A stretch of DNA of 64,000 bases from Euonymus europaeus (taxonomy: Eukaryota; Streptophyta; Magnoliopsida; Celastrales; Celastraceae). Positions 12,252 through 23,985 of this stretch are shown here, one piece after another. Position 1 is the stretch's first letter. The number at the start of each line of letters is the position of its first letter. The stretch lies in assembly GCA_963580455.1 (NCBI GenBank), contig OY756970.1, positions 11,036,001 to 11,100,000 on the forward strand. Reading direction: 5' to 3'. The notes under the pieces were generated by a model. It saw only the letters and a list, made by a program, of their open reading frames with translations. It did not search any database and was not told the DNA's origin. A program made the position numbers and the translations under genes.

Positions 12252-12941
12252 TGAGCCACTTTCGGTGGCCCATTTTTGGCCACCGAAAGTGGCCATTTGT
12301 GTTAAATGCCATTTGTTATTTCTTTGCCGAGAGAGTCGAGCTGCAACAGAAAGAGAGAGAAGAAAGAAAGAAAGAAGGAAAAATAGAGAGTTTGGACAAG
12401 ATTAAAGCTTGGAGGTTGGTGGATTGGTGATGCTCAACGACAGATTAGAAGGATTCAATAAGGAATTGGTGATTTTGGTAAGTTTTTTATAGAGTTCCTA
12501 AAATTTTAGGTTTTGTTAGATTTGTTCAAATCTTTCATATATGGGGTTAGGTGCTTAAGGAAAATGATTATATACTTGATGTTATGAATGTAGTTTTTGT
12601 TGTTGATTTAGAGTTGAGGTTCAATTTAAAGGATTTCCAAGTTTTGGGAAGAAATTTCTAGAGAGAGAAAAGGTAGGATTCCTTGAATTTATGGTTTAAT
12701 TTACGTTTGTATATGTTATTGGAGAAATATTAATTGTGGAATGAGTTGTGAATTTTCCATATGTTATGTTGCTAATTCAAACCCTAGAATTTGCAAATTT
12801 CTGATTTTTGTGAATTTACGTGGATTCGAGGTAGGAGATTCAAGTCCAATCTATTTCGTTCTCATTTTTTATATTTATTTGATGAGTATTTGATATGGTG
12901 GTTCATAGTATTTTGCATGCTGCTACATCGACTTACCTTTT
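12006..12941 (+). repeat. Probable partial LTR fragment
   Basis: Begins TGCATCACTAATACCCCGACTC and has the layout of the LTR at 55987 (TGTGAAACCCCGACCC start, then a strong hairpin, AGAGAGAGAA tracts, GGTAGGATTCC-like segments). It contains a (TA)n run at about 12219-12248 and a perfect 16-bp-arm hairpin at 12255-12293. It stops at 12942, where a minus-strand LTR begins. The matching right part was not found, so its limits and lineage are uncertain. There is no coding signal. Confidence 0.45.
12255..12293. other. Perfect inverted repeat, 16-bp arms
   Basis: Arm 12255-12270 (GCCACTTTCGGTGGCC) is the exact reverse complement of 12278-12293, with a 7-base CATTTTT loop. It follows directly on a TA microsatellite. 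Confidence 0.9.
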
Positions 12942-13381
12942 TGTAACGCCCCGTCCCACGAGACCCTAATTCTCGGGCTTGTAGTACAGAACGCTACTTA
13001 TATTACAGTATAACCTCACCCTACATTTAGTTTACAGTTCCACTTCAAGAACAATTCCAACAAATATATTATTGATATAATCTGAAATAAAAGCATCATC
13101 ATATATATTTAAATAAACAATAACATCCAATTAATATCCTTTAAGTATACTACTGTGAATATTTTTCTTTTCATCCTAATTCCCGAATCTACACTTATTA
13201 TCATACATCAAAGCTATTAACTATACGCGCAACAATAAATGTAAAACTTAATTGATCAATCTTCCGTGAAAATTAGCTTCCGTCACATGAGCATCTTCTT
13301 CATGGATCTACGGCGACACCATCAACTCCTAAATCAGCATAATCATCCAATAAATTAATACCTGCATCACGGAACATAGTT
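12942..13381 (-). repeat. Split LTR, left part (same family as solo LTR F, inverted)
   Basis: The plus strand starts TGTAACGCCCCGTCCCACG, the reverse complement of the end of the solo LTR at 52412-54496 (CGTGGGACGGGGCGTTACA). Similarity continues to CCTGCATCACGGAACATAG at 13360-13379 and then stops abruptly at the truncated end of element B. The LTR resumes at 27177, but about 230 bp of the solo-LTR equivalent is missing between the two parts. Confidence 0.8.
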
Positions 13382-15866
13382 TGAAGATTGATGAAAAGTC
13401 CACTTGAAGTGGTTTTGATGATTTGAAAAAAGTTGTGAAACTTTTTGGGAATTCGATTGATGCATCAAATCGATCCACAGACAAAGACTAGGTCCAATTT
13501 AAGCCATACTCACAATCATATTCTTTATGAGAAAAGAAAGAATACATTTAAGGCTCATTAGATGGGTCAAATATCTTTAAACCCCCTCTTGAGTCCTTAA
13601 ATAGATTCTCCTAATCCCTAAAAATAAGTTTGCTTTTTGGTTCCACAAAAATCAGGTGTCCTGAATAAATGCCGACAAAAACCCCAATATCTTGAAGGTT
13701 CTTTTGGTATTTAAACAGAATACGAGTTTTTCATATTAGTCTTGGTGTTATTATTTAAGGTGAGACGGCTTAGACTTAATCATTATCGCGTTGCGTCTTT
13801 TTCATGGCATAACAATGAAATAAGATTCTAAGTATGCAATCTAAATATTCACAATTTGCACAAAGCTTAAACATGCATCCTAAGCATTCATATTTCAACA
13901 AATTCATATGCTTCTAACACCCTAAATATACATGTATGCATTTCACTATTTACATCCATTATTTACATGGGTTACAATTTACATGGCCTTGGGTTTAAAT
14001 GCCTAATAATCTAAACCTAATTTTCTATACCAATAATCCCAATACATCACTTATAAACCCAAAGCCCAATATACAACTAAAGCCCTAACTATATTTTTAA
14101 ACCCAAACACACAACATACAAAGACTCCACCATTATCTACAATCCAAGCATGACCTCAACAAAGCCCAAATAAATACAAAACAAATTATGGCACAATGAC
14201 TCAATCAAGACTCAAAGACCCATACATTACTCATCATAGGTGGCCCATTGTCCTACAATCCCCACCGGCCCACCGACTCAACAAGGAAACAAAACTTCTT
14301 CACTGGTGATGCATATCTACCCGTCACTACTATGCTTCTTTACTGGTAGGCCATCTCTTCCAATTTCATTATGCAAAAAGCCAAGAACACAACCAGCAAG
14401 GCAAGATATACATGCATGGAATGGAAGCAAAAAGGAAAACAAAGAGAAGCAACACAGTAGCGAGAGACAGATCCAAGGAGAACAACGCCAAGCTTGAGAA
14501 ATTAAATCTAGTCCAAACTCCAAACAAAACCCAGAAATCTTACAGCCCACCATTACAAAACAAGCACCAAATATACACAATACATATATATATATTCACA
14601 CGCATATATATACGGTATTACATACACCCACACAAATATATTTATATATAGCATATATACATATACATATCTCATAGCCAACACACATAAATCCACAGCA
14701 CCACATATACACATGCATATATATTCACGTACATATATATATGGCATTACGTACACCCACATAAAGACACATATATATATATCATGCACCTAATACATAT
14801 ATATCTAACAGCCACATGCAAAAACAGCACCTAAATATACATATACATATACGTTCGCATGCATAGACACATGGTTTTATACCACGCAAACACACACCCA
14901 TGTACCTATATATATGTACATAGCAAGTGATGTCAGTGATGATAATACCTCTACTACCAGTGAGGAACGGGTGATGATGTGAGCTCGTCAAGAAAAAAAA
15001 TCTGGGCTTCCTTCGGTCTCTCCTTTTGTCAAAAAGATCCAGAAAACCTGCTGGTTTCTTCTGTCTCTCCTTCGTCCAAAAGGTCCAGCAGCTCCTCAGT
15101 TCCTCTCCTTCACTGATCAAGTCCGGTTCCTGGTTTCTCTCCTTCACTCATCAAGTTTGGTCTCCCCCTCCTCCCTTTACAGATCAAGTTTTCCTCTCTG
15201 ATTCAGTTTTCGTCCCTTGGGTTTCGTCACTCGTAAGCTCTCTTCTTTCCCTGTTCCCTCTTTTCTCTGTCACCGATGCGCTCTCTTGTTTCTGGGTTTC
15301 ATCACTCGTAAGCTCTCTTTTTCTTTTCTCCCCCTTTCTGCGTTCCACCCACCTCCCCCCCCTTTTTCAAGGCATCCGGGTCTGGCTTCTCTCTTCCGCC
15401 CATCCTCTCATCAATTTTTCAACCGTCCACTTCATCATCTGCTTTTCTCTTTAAGTCCCACGCCTCCTCTGTCATTTTCTGTTTCTCCCTTTAAGTCCCA
15501 CCGGCATTCGTCTCCCCGGCCATCTCTTCTCCTGTCAGGGTTTGTCTCCTTCTCTCTTAACTTCAATATATGGAAGCTTCTTAGGGTTGGGACACATATG
15601 GGCTGATTGGTTTATTTGGATAGTTGGGCCTGGTATGGATAGTTGGGCCTGTGGACTCTCCTTACTTTGTAATCATTTGGGCCAAATGGGCATGAGGCCA
15701 CATGGGTCAGGGCTAGGTCTTATGCATTTTTTGTTTTCATTTTTGTTTTGTTTTCTTTTCTTTTCTTGTAATTTATTTATCTATTTTCTATTTTGTTTTT
15801 CTGCTTTGTATTATTATTATTTTTTTTATCATAGGGAGGAAATCTGGACAAAAATAGGGTATAACA
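13382..15866 (-). repeat. 3' LTR of element B, truncated
   Basis: 2485 bp matching 24693-27176 at high identity; it ends GGGTATAACA like the other copy. The part equivalent to 24006-24692, including the repeated GGGATCACTACAGCC motif, is absent, so the outer end is deleted. Short open frames inside (14240-14497, 15026-15606) recur in the other LTR and are not genes. Around 14575-14830 it holds TA- and CA-rich simple sequence. Confidence 0.9.
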
Positions 15867-15882
15867 GCTGCCCCCCTTTGTG
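15867..15882 (-). other. Polypurine tract of element B
   Basis: The minus strand reads CACAAAGGGGGGCAGC directly before the 3' LTR start TGTTATACCC. This also sets the element's orientation. Confidence 0.8.
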
Positions 15883-15947
15883 TGACCTTTACAAACTAAT
15901 GGTGCACAAAGGGTTAGTAAACCAAATTTTGGCCGAATTTCAAAAAT

Positions 15948-16081
15948 GCACTGGGATCACTACAGTTATTCCCGGCTTGGCTGATTTTTATTTCTTATTT
16001 TTTCTTTATTTTTTAATATATATTTTTTTTATTTTGATAAAAGTGCTTGGGATCACTACAGCCATTCCCGGCTTTGGCTGA
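15948..16081 (-). repeat. GGGATCACTACAGCC motif repeat, cluster 1 (two copies)
   Basis: Two copies of a roughly 32-base motif (plus strand GGGATCACTACAGCC followed by ATTCCCGGCTTGGCTGA) lie just inside the purine tract of element B. The same motif recurs at 18618-18945 and 24354-24682. Confidence 0.85.
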
Positions 16082-16192
16082 TTTTTTTTTGATGTGCGGC
16101 AAACGCAAGTGAAACCTAACCGATTGTGAAAACGTGGTCTGAAACTTAAGACAATAATTTCCTAACACGGGCCAGTACTGTATTGCCTCTGG

Positions 16193-17140
16193 TCATTCCT
16201 CATATTCTTGAGCAACAGTCAGCAAGCATTCCCACCTTTGTCGTCTTGACTCTAACAGACGCTCATGAGCTGGAGTGTCCTGACCACGGTCAGGCGGTGT
16301 CGATCCAGCGACCATTTGAGATGTTTCCTGTAGTAATGCAGCCTTAGACCGCGATGCTCGTTGTCTCTTGGTAATTGAGGTCATATGACCGATGCTTTGT
16401 CGCCATGTGCTTTTCCCCATAACAATTATTGGGTATAATGTGGAGCTCAAACTCTGAGGAGGGCGAATGCCTTTGCTGAAAAGCAAACGAGTAACAAGTC
16501 GCGAGAAATATATCTTTCCGATCTTCGTTGGTCTGTTCTTCACAAATCTTTGTGCCTTTAGGATAATTGCTAAATACAACTCACCAATATCGAACCACGT
16601 ACCTTTGTACATGTAGTACAGGGCATGAAGAATCCGACCCTGTTGTTGCTGGCTATGGCCAATAGGGCAGAGGTTGTGCCGGAGTGCATCATCCAGCAAC
16701 CACATCTCTGGTGGTAAATATGAACGCCGCGTAGCATTAGCATTTTTAACCCTCCGTCTCTTACACATGTCATCGATGATCTTCCTTTTGGTGACAGTGA
16801 TTGGTGCTTCGAAGCCTGTAGCCAACTCATAGGTGGGAGGATACCCTAAACATTTACATATGTCTTCTGTGGTGAATTGGAGTCTTATACCGACTACAAA
16901 AACTTGATAAACTGGTCGTGGTCCAGTATTTGCACTAAGAGGCAAAGCTTTGAAGAGTTGTGTAGAAATCTCGAACTATTTGCGGATACACCGGAAAGTC
17001 CCCTGCGGGGTCTGGATCTATCAGAAATAACATAGCATGCTCTTGAAGATACTGCATGACCCATCGAGTGCCAGCATCTCCCAGAATATCCGGATCAATC
17101 CGTCATTCTGAGACGATCTCCGCTCTAGCAAATAAAGCGG
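16193..17140 (-). pseudogene. 3' accessory ORF of element B, homologous to the env-position ORF of element A
   Basis: The open part is 16945-16193 (250 codons). Conserved sequence continues upstream in another frame to about 17140, with LFLIDPDP and VYPQIVRDFYTTLQSF, broken by a TGA near 17107 and a frameshift or stop near 16945. It aligns with 2753-3976 of element A: FLVDPDP with FLIDPDP, MWLIDTALRLNLCPLGH with MWLLDDALRHNLCPIGH, and GT-stop-FDVGE with GTWFDIGE. It lies downstream of pol and on the same strand, about 300 bp from the purine tract, as in Athila. The C-terminal part (after QRASRSKAALLQET) is polar and may be helical. Function is unknown; the label putative plant transposon protein is from memory. 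Confidence 0.75.
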
Positions 17141-18491
17141 CCACTCTTTAGCGGAATGGCAGACTATGGTCCATTCGAGTAGATGCAGGACAGTATATTT
17201 AATAGATAGTGGAAAGATGGATACGCAGGATGAAGCTTAACAAAGCCAAGACAGGTGACCAATGTCGGTGAGTAGTCGCGTCGGTGAAGAAAAACTGGGA
17301 GAGGGATGTAATGATGAGAGAGTGAGTTTATGAATGGAGAGGATGAAGATGGCGACTCAGAGAAGGAAAGACAAAGCTGGCAAGAAAAAACAGGGCATTA
17401 ATGACGGGTCTCGAAATGGTCAAGAGATATCGAACATTGGGATTGCAGGTGAAGAAGAGGATAGAAAAACTTCACTCAATGAAGGAGATGCAATGATTTG
17501 GCTAGATGAGGCCAAACATTTAAAAGAGGGTCGAGAATTTGTCAAAAAGAGGGTGAAAGTCAGAATCACCCCCTCCTTTTTCCTCTTTTTTATTTTATTT
17601 TATACCGATGTATGCGTACGAGTGACAAGACGTGAATATGGCTCGAAAGATCGGATCAGGGTTTGTAGCCTCTTGTTAAGGTCACTTGTAACCCTTTATT
17701 TGACTTGAGAAGTATGATGCCGTCCCTCTCTTACCTCTTGAACAAACCTGAAACCAATACGCAAAGCACAAACCAAAAATGCCATGATGATGCATGCAAT
17801 GACCTATTTTAATGAACCATGAATGCTTAATGAATGAAAGCACGCCCTCTCTACATCCTTAAGCACGTGTACAATTGTGAATTGCCAGACCTATCTACTT
17901 TCTTCTAGGGATTGTCCCTCTGACTCGTAAGATTCATCAACATGTTCTGTATTCTGATTAGCAAAAGACCATTTTTCTCTTGAAGATTCAATGCTCATGA
18001 TGCCATTTTTTTTCCTAGCTGGTCCCAGTAACCGGCCATGTGTGTGTATTTCTTAATTTGGAATTTTTGTTCATCAAAGCCCCCTCTGCCATTTTCATGA
18101 CTGGCATCTCCCTCTGCTATCTCGACCACAGGTTTCTCAGTTCAGATCTTTTTGTTTGGGATGCCAACGTCCATCAACTTCTAGTCAACAGTAATGTTCT
18201 AATTGCACTGGCCACAATTCCAAATTTCTCCAAGATGAAATTGTGATAACTCAGAAAATTGCTTCCCAAAACTACCCAGTTTTGGTGTGCACCCAATTAA
18301 CAATAATCAAATTTGGCTTGCATGAGGTTGTCTTTGAACCCTCCACGTTTGTCAGTAGGTCCTTCTTCTTTTAATAAGCTGAAACTCTCCCACAGCATAA
18401 AGGACGCGCCAAAACCTGCACAAGTTTTGGTGCGTTTTCAATTAACTGCCACATTTTAACATCACGAAATTAATGTTGTATCTCTCTTCTT

Positions 18492-18549
18492 TGCTTACGT
18501 GAGGACAAAATCCATCAAAAGCAAAGATCAATCATCACTAATCACTAGT
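18492..18549. repeat. Direct repeat copy 1 (paired with 23683-23741)
   Basis: Segment starting GCTTACGTGAGGACAAAATC and ending CACTAATCACTAGTA, nearly identical to 23683-23741, about 5.2 kb apart in element B. One copy is close to the primer site and one is in the 3' region. Confidence 0.85.
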
Positions 18550-18617
18550 ACGTAGAACTCGATTTTTTTTATATTATATTTTTTATATTATTTATTATTA
18601 TATATATATTTTTTATA

Positions 18618-18945
18618 GATTGCTCGGGATCACTACAGCCATTCCCAGCTTGGCTGAATAAATTGTACGGGATCATTGGAGCCATCTCCGACTTGGCCAA
18701 TCATAAAAGTAAATTGCACGGGATCACTACAGTCATTCCTGGCTTGGCTGAAAATATTTTGAAAAAATAAATTGCTCGGGATCACTACAACCATTTCTGG
18801 CTTGGCTGAATAAATTGTACGGGATCATTGGGGCCATCTCCGACTTGGCCAAATAAATTGTACGTGATCATTGGGGCCATCTCCGACTTGGCCAATCATA
18901 AAAGTAAATTGCACGGGATCACTACAGCCATTCCCGGCTTGGCTG
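18618..18945 (-). repeat. GGGATCACTACAGCC motif repeat, cluster 2 (seven copies, two types)
   Basis: Four copies of type I (GGGATCACTACAGCC-ATTCCCGGCTTGGCTGA) near 18623, 18716, 18773 and 18912 mix with three of type II (GGGATCATTGGAGCC-ATCTCCGACTTGGCCAA) near 18656, 18819 and 18862. Spacers are AATAAATTG or ATCATAAAAGTAAATTG. Both types keep two possible short stems, CGGGA with TCCCG and AGCCA with TGGCT, weakened in type II. Confidence 0.85.
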
Positions 18946-20489
18946 ATTTTTTTTTTTGAAAAGATTTTTGGAAGATTTTGCAAATGATTTTAATGACTTT
19001 TATGATCTTTTGCTGACAAAAATGATGGGCTCAGAAGATAAAGCAAATATCTAATAGGTGTTAAACCTGCAATGATACATGAAGGACTGACAATATGGAT
19101 CAATGATGTATGCAATGACATATTTCACTGAACTATGGATATTTCATGCATTTTTTTAACCTGGAGGACCAACATCTATCAGTCTCCCGTCAGGGCAACA
19201 AATGAAATGAATTGATTAAGTTTTACAACCTCCTGTCAGGGCAACAAATGAAAGGCATTATAAGCTCCTGAATTGAAATCCTGATTCAAGGAAAATGCCA
19301 CGGTCAAAATTGTACCTTCTGAGCAAACCTGCGACAAGACGCCAATGACATATAATATGCAATGATGACGCATGTAGTGACCTGTTTTAATGAACTGTGA
19401 ATGCTTCATGAATGAACACCTTCTCAAGATTTTGCTTTTTGGTGCACTAAAAAAAAAACCAACGCTTGTACTATCCTTCTTTTCCAGAATTCATATGTAC
19501 ATGCATTCCTGTATTCAAAATTTTTGTTCATTAAGAAGTCCTTTGTTATTTTAATGCTCACATCTTTTTATGATTAAGATCATCTCTCTCATGATAATAT
19601 TTGACTCGACCATGGGTTTATTCTTTAGATTCCTTTCGAGCTTAAGATGCCAGCATCCATCAATTTTCTGTCAAAATTAATGTCCCAATGCACTGATTAC
19701 ATTTTCTATCAAAACTTCGTCAATGATAAGTTCAATGGTACAGCTATGCATGAGAAACTTTTTGGAATATGGAATAAGAATTGAATTGGGATATGGGAAT
19801 GGAGAAAACAAGTGACCAATCCGAAGAAATGAATAACCTCACAATATTTAATCAAAAATGATGAGTGACAATCAAAAACTGTTTATATAGAAGAATGTAT
19901 GGAAGTCACAAAAAGGAAAGAGAAATTGAACTTCTCCAAGATGAAATATGTGATAATTCAAAGGTGACACCAAAATTGCCCCAGTTTAGGTGTGTAACCA
20001 ATTAAAAATGATCAAATCCAATTTGCATGGGGGAATTTCTGAAATTTTCATATGTGCCAGCAAGCTTTTCTTCAAACTGAACTTCTTCATGGTGAAATAT
20101 ATGATAACATAGAGATCGCGCCAAAAATTGCATGTTCAATTTACTGTCATTAAATTTGAACACCACGGAGCTGATTTTGCATCTTCATCTATATCAAAGT
20201 TAAGGGTCAGCTCGGACACAACTCACCATTTCAATGAACTCGTGGCCCAACCATTCCTCTTCCAACAATATAGAAGTTGAGCTTATTGTCAAAACTAAAA
20301 ATCACACGAGGATTTTTGCTTCACCAAGTTTTTTTGTTATTTTTGTTTTTTTTTGTCTCGAGCGCCCCTTCGGGTTTTCACTCTGTCTTTTTTTATTTTT
20401 TATTTTTTTTATATCCCTAATTTTTGCCTAAAGCGCCCTTTCGGGTTTTCACTCTAGCGGGATATTTTTTTTTTTTTGTACTTAATACT

Positions 20490-21430
20490 ACTTAAGAACG
20501 TCTACGTTCACAGGACACGACCAATTATATCCATCCATCCTTGTTAAAATCAATGATCCCCCAGAGAATGCTTTCTTTAACACATACGGTTCTTCATAAG
20601 TAGGAGTCTATTTTCCAGGATGGTATTTTCGCGGTGGCTGAAACATCTTCAATACCAAATCTCCTTCTCTGAAACAACGAGGGTGTATTTTCTTGTCATA
20701 TGCTCTTATCATTCACCTCTCATAAAGATGTCCTTTACACAGTGCTCCTAACCTTCTTTCTTCAATAAAATTTCAAATGTTCATTCTAGGTTTAGACTCG
20801 TTTCATGTCTTCCAAATTGACCTCTACCATCACTCTCAATGAGAGAAATTCCCCCTTAATAGAAAGAAACTGGCACTTAAATCTCTTTTGCTCGTATTAA
20901 TTTCTTTGCTATGAGAAAACCACTAGAGTTAGTGCCACATACTCCTTCATGAATCTCTTTCGTAATTTGTCTGGCTTCCTCAATATCTATGCATTGGAAA
21001 AGTAAGAATTATGGGTTCTCGTTTGATAAAGCATTTCCATTCATGAAAAAGAGACCCGATAGTCTTTTTGAGATTTATTTCGCTATGTTCAAACAATATA
21101 TCGGAATCCCACATTTCTCAATCTTGGTAATTTCAAGCTTCACAATGAGGATCCATATCAAACATGACTACTGGAGTGGCTAAAACATCTACCATCCAAT
21201 TTTTCTTCCTTTGGAATATGATCAAACTCTCCATAGTAGAATTTTTTTTTTTGTTGACCAACCCCTTGATATGCTGGTAGTACGGGATTAATTTAACATA
21301 CCTCGTTTCCCCTTCATCACTCAACTATCTACTCATTAGCTGAGAGCTACCGCTAACTTGAAGCTCTTTCGTCTCAACATCAATATCAGCTAGAACTTCC
21401 ACTGTCCATCTTCATGCTTGGAGATTTTTT
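20490..21430 (-). pseudogene. Ogre-type pol remnant of element B (RNase H end, integrase N-terminus and C-terminus)
   Basis: Minus-strand fragments in pol order. RNase H C-terminal part at about 21430-21133: ETRYVKLIPYYQHIKGL and a DVLATPVVMF segment that matches the usual DALATLA site. Integrase zinc region at about 21060-20890: IDIEEARQITKEIHEGVCG and AKKLIRA. Pol C-terminus at about 20870-20490: SLRVMVEVNLEDM, EERRLGALCKGHLYER, AYDKKIHPRCFREGDLVLK and NPVN-like VNVDVLK. The integrase catalytic core is missing between AKKLIRA and SLRVMV, and several in-frame stops are present (for example TGA after GHLYER). RT and protease are not found upstream. The closest family is Ogre/Tat by the C-terminal FREGDLVLK region. 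Non-functional. Confidence 0.8.
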
Positions 21431-21564
21431 AGTAATTAACCATTTTATATAGCCAAATATGGAGAAATACAAGAATTAAAAGGGGCATACCCCAAATTAG
21501 CAATCTCTATGAAGATTCATCTTCCGGCAGAGTTAAAACAAAAGATACAAATACAAAAGCTATG

Positions 21565-21900
21565 AACCATCCTACTTCATTCCACAGTGCTCTGATTGAA
21601 GATACAAGTACAAAAGCTACCAAAAGCTCTACACGACACGGAACACCTTCCACCGCGCTCCAATTGAAGATACAAATACAAGAGCTACAAAAAGCTCCAC
21701 ATAATACGGACCATCTTGCTTCATCCCTCCGTGCTCCGATTGAAGATATTATTTCAAAAACATGAGTTTATGAAATACTGGTGCCCAGACGTGATCAAAA
21801 TGTTAAGATAGATCCTGAAAAGCTTGAATTTCCACATGACACGAACCATCTTGTTTCATCCCACCGTGCTCTGATTGAAGATATTATTTCAGGAACGTAA
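21565..21900. repeat. Diverged ~40-bp repeats, four copies
   Basis: Copies near 21568, 21643, 21710 and 21846 share ACCATCTTGCTTCATCC-like and CGTGCTCTGATTGAAGATA segments, with spacers of different length. They lie just upstream, in sense, of the RNase H remnant, where RT would be expected. Confidence 0.7.
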
Positions 21901-23985
21901 GTTTCTGAAATAAGGGTGCCCAAACATGAACGAAGACTGAAACAAATTTTGAAAGACTTAGAGCTCCAAACCATACGAAGAGTTGGAATCCAAAATTTCA
22001 ACATTAGTGGCCCACCCATTTAATGGCCTCACTTACGACTTACGGATGAAGCGTTCCATCATTTCTGACAGGCTTGAACCACACACCGAAAAGAAACGTC
22101 TATTGATGCCCAGCCACACATATCCAAACAAACTTGATGAAAAATCCTACCAAAACCGTGGAAAACAATGACCAGCCTTAAAATTTAAGTGTCACGCACA
22201 CTCTATAAAGGAGAATTTACCACAAACGACACATATCTCAATAAAGACCAAATCATGCAATAATACTCAGGAATCATGTAATGAATTCCAAAACCATCTC
22301 ATGCCTGTCACGACAAAACCCTCCAAAATTCTTGTAAAGTCTTCGGTGAAGTATTTTCTATGAAGCCAGCATTCACCAGCCTAGCTACTACGGATGTCGC
22401 TGACTTTCCTCAAAACTTGACTGTTGCCCAAACCAAAAGTTCATGCACGGTCATGTTATTCAATATAAAGCTTAGCGATGAACAAGACAAATTTTTCCTC
22501 TAAATTCTTCCCACAAAAGAAGATTTCTCAAAAATATGCTTGACTCCAATCTCGATTGAGACATCTTAACATTTCATAATCAGATTCTTCATCATTAACG
22601 GGTACACGCAAAATCTAGTTCGTTAGGTTTAATCATCTTCGTTATCATCAATTTCAATCTTGTTAAATGGAATGAGTGAGATTTGAGATTCGAAAATTAG
22701 AAGTGATGAAAAATGAGGGTGAAGGAGTGTGAAAATTTTGAACAAAGGCTTTTACCTCATGAAGGACAACATGCAAATACTGCACTATAAAAACCCATCT
22801 AGACAAGTAATGACATGCTCATTGCGAAAATGTCATGTAGTGGTCGTGAGCTAGACCAAAAATGGTGGTGCACATGAAGATTACTCATGGAGGCAATTGA
22901 TAGAGACCAAAAATTTCAAACTGGTCTAGTTATTGAACTCAAAACCCAATGGGCGAGAGCAAAGATTAGCAGTAGAGTTCTGACCATCATCCACTATGTA
23001 ATTCATCAAATTGGCAGTTTTCCAAAACTGCCCCAATCTAATCCCTTCCAATTTGACCAATAGTAAAATTAAAAGTTAATTTCCCAAACAAATTGCCCCC
23101 AGTATTGCTGGAACTGATCCTTTTTTTTTTTTAATTTTTTCGATTTTTTTTTAATATACAGCTATCATTCAGTCAAAAGATAGATTTTCTCTGAATTATT
23201 ATATATGTATGAATGTATATATGGACATGTATGATCAATTAAAAAGTATATACAGAATGTCAAGAAATATAGTACAAAAGTATATGTACAAACAATTAAC
23301 ACGTATGCTAACAAATACATGAGTATAACCTGGATCAATATATACATTATAACTGTATAAAAGAATGTATGAACATGTATCTAACTATTGTATGTTTATG
23401 TGTGAATATTATGGGTGAACGTAAAATATGTAAACAAAAATAAATGGAGATAAGGATAGATGAATTTCTCCATTGTTCCTAAACAAGGTCAAGTTCCTAT
23501 AGACTTCTGAAGGCCTTGAACCAGATCTAAGGGTGAATTAATGTGCATATAGGTGGCATATCTAACTACAACGCGAATAAGCGAGAGGTTACTGGATTAG
23601 GTTAGCTCACACTCCATATTTGGAAGTGGAGCCCATCCCCCAATATCTTGAAGGGACGTCAATCCAGGAGGATATTTTTCCTTGCTTACGTGAGGACAAA
23701 ATCCATCAAAAGCAAATATCAACCCTCACTAATCACTAGTAGGACCCGGGTTTTGTGGGTCGTTTGTGTGCATGTGAATAGTGATGTGTGTGTGGAGAAG
23801 TCATACTGCATCCTTACTTGAGCATTTAATTTTCACGTAACCACGAAACCTGTTAAATATCTACAATCATGGACAAACGTATTAAATCCCTCAATTAAAA
23901 AAAGAAACATAAAAACTATATAACAAACAAATAAGCCAAGATAAGAAAACACCGAAAAAGGCTCGACCCCTTTGGTATAAAATAT
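21901..23985 (-). other. 5' internal region of element B without recognisable coding
   Basis: About 2.1 kb between the primer site and the pol remnants. ORF1, gag and protease would be expected here in an Ogre-type element but I recognise none. A direct-repeat copy lies at 23683-23741 and simple AT-rich sequence at about 23120-23400. Confidence 0.55.
23683..23741. repeat. Direct repeat copy 2 (paired with 18492-18549)
   Basis: GCTTACGTGAGGACAAAATC to CACTAATCACTAGTA, with a few substitutions relative to 18492-18549. Confidence 0.85.

Larger units (their letters stand above)
17141..20489 (-). other. Repeat-rich non-coding 3' region of element B
   Basis: About 3.3 kb between the pol remnant and the 3' ORF, with no supported ORF. 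It is built of diverged duplicated modules. A TGCAATGACCTATTTTAATG-type segment occurs near 17795, 19110 and 19370. A segment about Asn/Thr-poor text of the type TTCTCCAAGATGAAAT...GTGATAA occurs near 18226, 19935 and 20086. CGCCCTTTCGGGTTTTCACTC occurs twice, near 20363 and 20437. A motif cluster sits at 18618-18945. The plus-strand frame 17334-17708 has no recognisable content and is antisense to the element. Confidence 0.6.

Noticed and set aside
14240..15606. Short frames in the LTRs of element B (also 25551-26916)
   Set aside because: Ser/Pro/Leu-rich translations of CT-rich LTR sequence, duplicated with the LTR.
15542..16081. 179-codon frame crossing the LTR border of element B
   Set aside because: Antisense to the element, spans LTR, purine tract and motif repeats; Phe-rich translation of T-rich DNA.
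17334..17708. 124-codon frame on the plus strand in element B
   Set aside because: Lys/Arg/Glu-rich start but no recognisable domain, antisense to the element and flanked by decayed sequence.
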